64,000 bases of DNA, taken from contig MARA01000001.1 in assembly GCA_001792895.1 (NCBI GenBank), positions 1,364,001 through 1,428,000 on the forward strand, written 5' to 3'. Both the position numbers and the translations under genes were made by a program. Source of the DNA: Lentinus brumalis. Its lineage: Eukaryota; Basidiomycota; Agaricomycetes; Polyporales; Polyporaceae. Within the stretch, counting starts at the first letter, position 1. Each line of letters begins with the position of its first letter. The notes beneath the pieces are model-generated. The model was not told where the DNA came from. It did no database searches and was given only the letters and a program-made list of their open reading frames with translations. Positions 60,950-64,000 of this stretch are shown here, piece after piece.

Positions 60950-62256
60950 ATGCGCTTCGGCTCGCGCAAACAGAACGGGTCGGGGGTAGACCCTAACTAC
61001 ACAATGAACCAGTCCGCGACCCCGAACCGCCCTTCATTCCTCACGCGCTTCAAGGACGACTTATTCGCGGGGGCGCTCGAGTATGTCGGTACAACCGTCT
61101 TCTTGATGCTCGCCCTAGGCTGCGTGCAGGCGTCATCAGCCGAGACTCAGTCGTCCCAGTATACCTCGAATGTAGACCGCACCATGTACATTGCGACGGG
61201 CTTCGGCTTGAGTCTCCTCGTCTCGGTGTGGCTCTTCTACCGCGTCACTGGAGGGCTCTTCAACCCCAATGTCAGCCTCGCCCTGCTCCTCACAGGGGTT
61301 ATTGGCCCAGTCCGCTTCGTGGTGTACTGCATCGCCCAGCTCATAGGCGGTATCACCGCGGCCGCCATCATTGAAGGCCTGACTCCGGGACCCCTTGCGT
61401 CGAAGTACGTCGCCTTCGTGCTTGCACATGTCCTTGGGAGTTGCTCACACCGGTTAATCTAGCACCATTCCGGCGCAGGGTATTAACAGCGCGCAGGCCG
61501 TGTTCATTGAGATGTTCATCACCAGTTTCCTCGTTATCGCTGTCCTCATGATGGCGGCTGAGAAGCACGCCGCGACTCCTTTTGCTCCGGTATGTGTGGT
61601 TTGTTGTACGCTGACGCAGTTAGCTCACCGGATTCCAGATCGGAATTGGTTTGACGATCTTCGTGTGCCACCTGTGCGTCAATCATCTTGAACGCCACTC
61701 CGAAATGCTTACTCTGATCCACTGTGAAGGTTCGCCGTCTACTACACTGGAGCTGGTATGAACACGGCGCGGTCGTTTGGGCCCGCAGTCGTGACCGGGT
61801 TTCCCTCTGGCAGGCATTGGATCGTGAGTTACCCTCGTGTATCTTTTTCTGTTCAGCGCGTTCATGCGTTACACAGTATTGGCTTGGTCCTTTCCTCGGC
61901 TCCTTGCTTGGTGCCGGATTCTACACGATTTTGAAGCAGTGCGTGCTCCTCTCCCCGCCTTCTTACACTTACACGTTCTTACCCCCATACTTAACCACAG
62001 CATCCGGTACTGGAAGCTCAACCCTGGGCAGGACACGATGGATCACCGCGAGTCGCCGATTGATCCCGTCCGCCGCGTACGCACCTCCGTCTCTTCTAGG
62101 CGCAGCCGCTCACGCAGTATGGACGACTCGAACCGTGACGCGACGACGTCGCAGTTCGTTTCGGAAAAGCCGGTCGCTCCGGACCAGGGCGGTCAACCTT
62201 CAAACGGTGCGGCAGACTCGTCGGGAGGCAGACGGCCCAACGATAGCCCTGTTTGA
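60950..62256 (+). CDS. Aquaporin (MIP family) with NPN/NTA pore motifs
   Basis: This is a six-helix channel for water and possibly small solutes. Exon 1 (MRFGSRKQNGSGV) covers helices 1-3: FAGALEYVGTTVFLMLALG, TMYIATGFGLSLLVSVWLF and VVYCIAQLIGGITAAAIIE. Half-helix loop B reads GGLFNPNVSLAL, so NPA has become NPN. Later exons give SAQAVFIEMFITSFLVIAVL, FAVYYTGAGMNTARSFGPAV (loop E, NPA changed to NTA with the filter Arg kept) and YWLGPFLGSLLGAGFYTIL. The C-terminal tail of about 75 residues is hydrophilic with a basic SSRRSRSRS cluster, possibly phosphorylated. Five introns splice in frame. Variant NPA boxes are known in fungal aquaporins; substrate selectivity is not predictable here. Confidence 0.93.
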
Positions 62257-63140
62257 GCCTCCGCATCACGCAGAGCGTTGAGGTTTCGTCGAGGATTCAC
62301 GTCCATGTCAACGAGCTAGGACAATCTCGTGATTGGATCTACGTAACGGCCATTCTTGTTCCCTGATTCCCCACTCACTACGTAGGACACGATATCTCGC
62401 ATACGACACGAGCACGACCCCACCACGTTGTATCATTAGTTTAATGTCCCCATATCCCGGATTTGTTCCTGTGCGAGGATCCCCTCTACGTCTGGCACAC
62501 GCGTTTGATGGTCGCGACTCATTTCAACTTGGCTGCATGCCGCTGGCAGGTAGGCGAAGTATGGGTGCATACAATTCGCCACATGGCAGGCACCAAACAA
62601 TCCAGCCACCCCAGCTTACGCTTGACTTCCACCATGTCTTCCTCGTCCCGTCCGATGGCTCCTTGTATCGGGTACCTTCAGCAGAGTTGCCCCCGGAGCC
62701 CTGATATTCCGTGCAGTTGACAACGAGGCGGTGGACTACCACAACAATATTAATGTGCGCTGGATCCACGCGGGCGGACTGTCGGGTGAAGAGGGCGTCA
62801 GTGGTAGCTACTAGGGGTACCGGAGAGCAGCAGCTACAGTACCGTGACAGCTGTGTATAAACTTGTTCGATCCGACCTCAGCCTCAGGCCTCATTCGATG
62901 AAGACACCGTGTGGCATTTTGCTGATACAAAGCGTACGAGATACAGCGAACAACTACAATAGGTAACAATATGGTCCGAGTCGAGGCTCTTGTTACTTTA
63001 TAGTATACACGCCTGTTGATACCACGAAAACGCGGCTGTTATACATGGAAGCAGGGGGTGCAGGTGGACGAGTTGAGACAGCGTCTGACATGGAACTAAA
63101 AGCCGGAGAACGCATACTTATATAAGACCCCGAACGGTAG
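62257..63140. other. Convergent intergenic region
   Basis: It lies between the 3' ends of the aquaporin and the partial gene at the right edge. A palindromic cttatataag occurs near 63118 but no gene follows it on the plus strand. Confidence 0.4.
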
Positions 63141-64000
63141 TCAGGCCGCCCTGGCTCTCCTACTCGCGAGACTATCAGCGGCATCCTGCAGGCCTGCGCT
63201 CCGCAAACCCGCTATAAGCGAGTCTATCTCACCGGTCCGCTCGATGGTCTGCATCGTGCGTGTCCCCATCTTCTCCATCCTCTTGGACTGGCGCCGCAAG
63301 GCCTCCACCCGCTCCTTCCCGAAGTGGCTCTCGATAAACGCTTCCTCGCCTCTTTCGATGTAGTCCGCATAGAACTCGTACAACGCTGGGCGGTCAATGG
63401 TCGCGACAATGCCCTCCGGAGAATGGCCGTCATTGTGGACGTGCTGAGACAGTATGTTGTCGAGGAGTAGGGGGTCTGAGCCCTGTTCCCAGAGCTTGAA
63501 TGGGATACTAAGACCACAGAGGCGGCCCAGCGCCTCGAAGTCGGTCGCAATGCGGTCGTCGTCTCCGACTCGAAATTGAGTCCTATATATGACGTACTCG
63601 CCCGGGTCCAGCGAGACGATACCCTTCGAGGCATCGTGGACTGAGGGCGATAGTGGTGCGTTGTCTTTGATCTGTCGGTGCAACGTTCAGAGTCGATGAG
63701 GTTGGCCCGCCGCCGCCGGGTCCGGAGAGCGGTACTCACATCTGTGCCGCTGAAGTTCTTGACTTGCAAGCGTGGTCGCTTCTCCCAAGGATCATCTGCG
63801 ACGCTCATGACTGCCATGGCCTCCCTAGAGCACATCATGAGTTGGTACAACTAGATATATGTGCACATACTATGCGCACCCGCCGTCCTGAAAGGTGTGG
63901 AACTTGTCTACTTCTGGCCTGCCCTTCACGAAGGCGTCCTTCGTAGAGGCCAAACTGACCAGCTGGACTCTGGATCCGAACACGAGGATCTTCATGTTGT
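63141..64000 (-). CDS. Unrecognised protein, 5' part beyond window
   Basis: Three exon-like blocks line up on the minus strand. The outermost, still open at the window edge, reads ILVFGSRVQLVSLASTKDAF and ends at a GTGCGC donor near 63885. The next (about 63853-63740) contains MMCSREAMAVMSVADDPWEK and LQVKNFSGTD. The last (about 63685-63141) has LSPSVHDASKGIVSLDPGEY, VIYRTQFRVGDDDRIATDFE, LGRLCGLSIPFKLWEQGSDP and a charged helical end with RRQSKRMEKMGTRTMQTIER. It looks like a soluble, mostly helical protein. I recognise no family and cannot see the start, so no function is assigned. Splice sites around 63690-63740 are plausible but unverified. Confidence 0.65.

Noticed and set aside
63118..63127. 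Palindromic cttatataag as a plus-strand TATA box
   Set aside because: No plus-strand gene follows; the minus-strand gene ends just beyond it.

Overview
The window looks like a gene-dense chromosome segment of a filamentous basidiomycete, most likely an Agaricomycete. Nearly every gene is split by many short introns (about 40-70 nt, GT...AG, two probable GC...AG). The gene set is fungal: Agaricomycete-type sesquiterpene synthases, a WOPR (Gti1/Pac2) regulator, an arrestin-fold protein, and orthologues of yeast TSC13, ARV1, GET4, NAS6, TFB2 and ALA1. No prokaryotic operon, CRISPR array, rRNA or convincing tRNA was seen.

Layout. 1-8188 (-): a LINE-type retrotransposon running off the left edge. 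ORF2 (endonuclease, reverse transcriptase, RNase H) is uninterrupted for 1385 codons; ORF1 is gag-like with a zinc knuckle but has frame breaks. 8781-9331 (-): an unrecognised candidate gene. 10896-12719 (-): MFS transporter with a frameshift. 13834-17422 (-): alanyl-tRNA synthetase with a likely second, mitochondrial start. 18776-19142 (-): small secreted Thr-rich protein. 19.1-23.6 kb: long gene-poor stretch. 23592-25216 (-): unrecognised three-exon protein with CxxC pairs. 27709-29605 (-): RING-like protein with acidic SUMO-interaction-like motifs. 30144-31586 (+): aldo-keto reductase. 31713-33343 (-): arrestin-fold protein. 35522-36689 (+) and 48819-50081 (-): two paralogous sesquiterpene synthases, inverted and about 12 kb apart, flanking NAS6 (-), TFB2 (+), a WOPR regulator (-) and about 6 kb with no confident gene. 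51658-52213 (+): HSF-binding-protein-1-like. 53644-55273 (-): GET4. 55842-57890 (+): ARV1. 58149-59485 (-): TSC13. 59772-60559 (+): mitochondrial GGQ peptidyl-tRNA hydrolase. 60950-62256 (+): aquaporin. 63141-64000 (-): unrecognised protein cut by the right edge.

How the genes relate. Most are unlinked housekeeping genes. The right third carries several endomembrane and lipid genes side by side: GET4 (tail-anchored protein insertion), ARV1 (sterol/sphingolipid homeostasis), TSC13 (very-long-chain fatty acid elongation) and an aquaporin. The two terpene synthases are the only specialised-metabolism genes recognised; no P450 or other tailoring enzyme was found beside them.

Data-quality note. 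At least four genes (LINE ORF1, MFS transporter, RING-like protein, arrestin) lose frame by one missing base, mostly in C/G runs, where the conserved protein clearly continues in the next frame. This suggests systematic homopolymer undercalling in the assembly, though real mutations are not excluded. All exon models come from reading splice sites and family similarity by eye.
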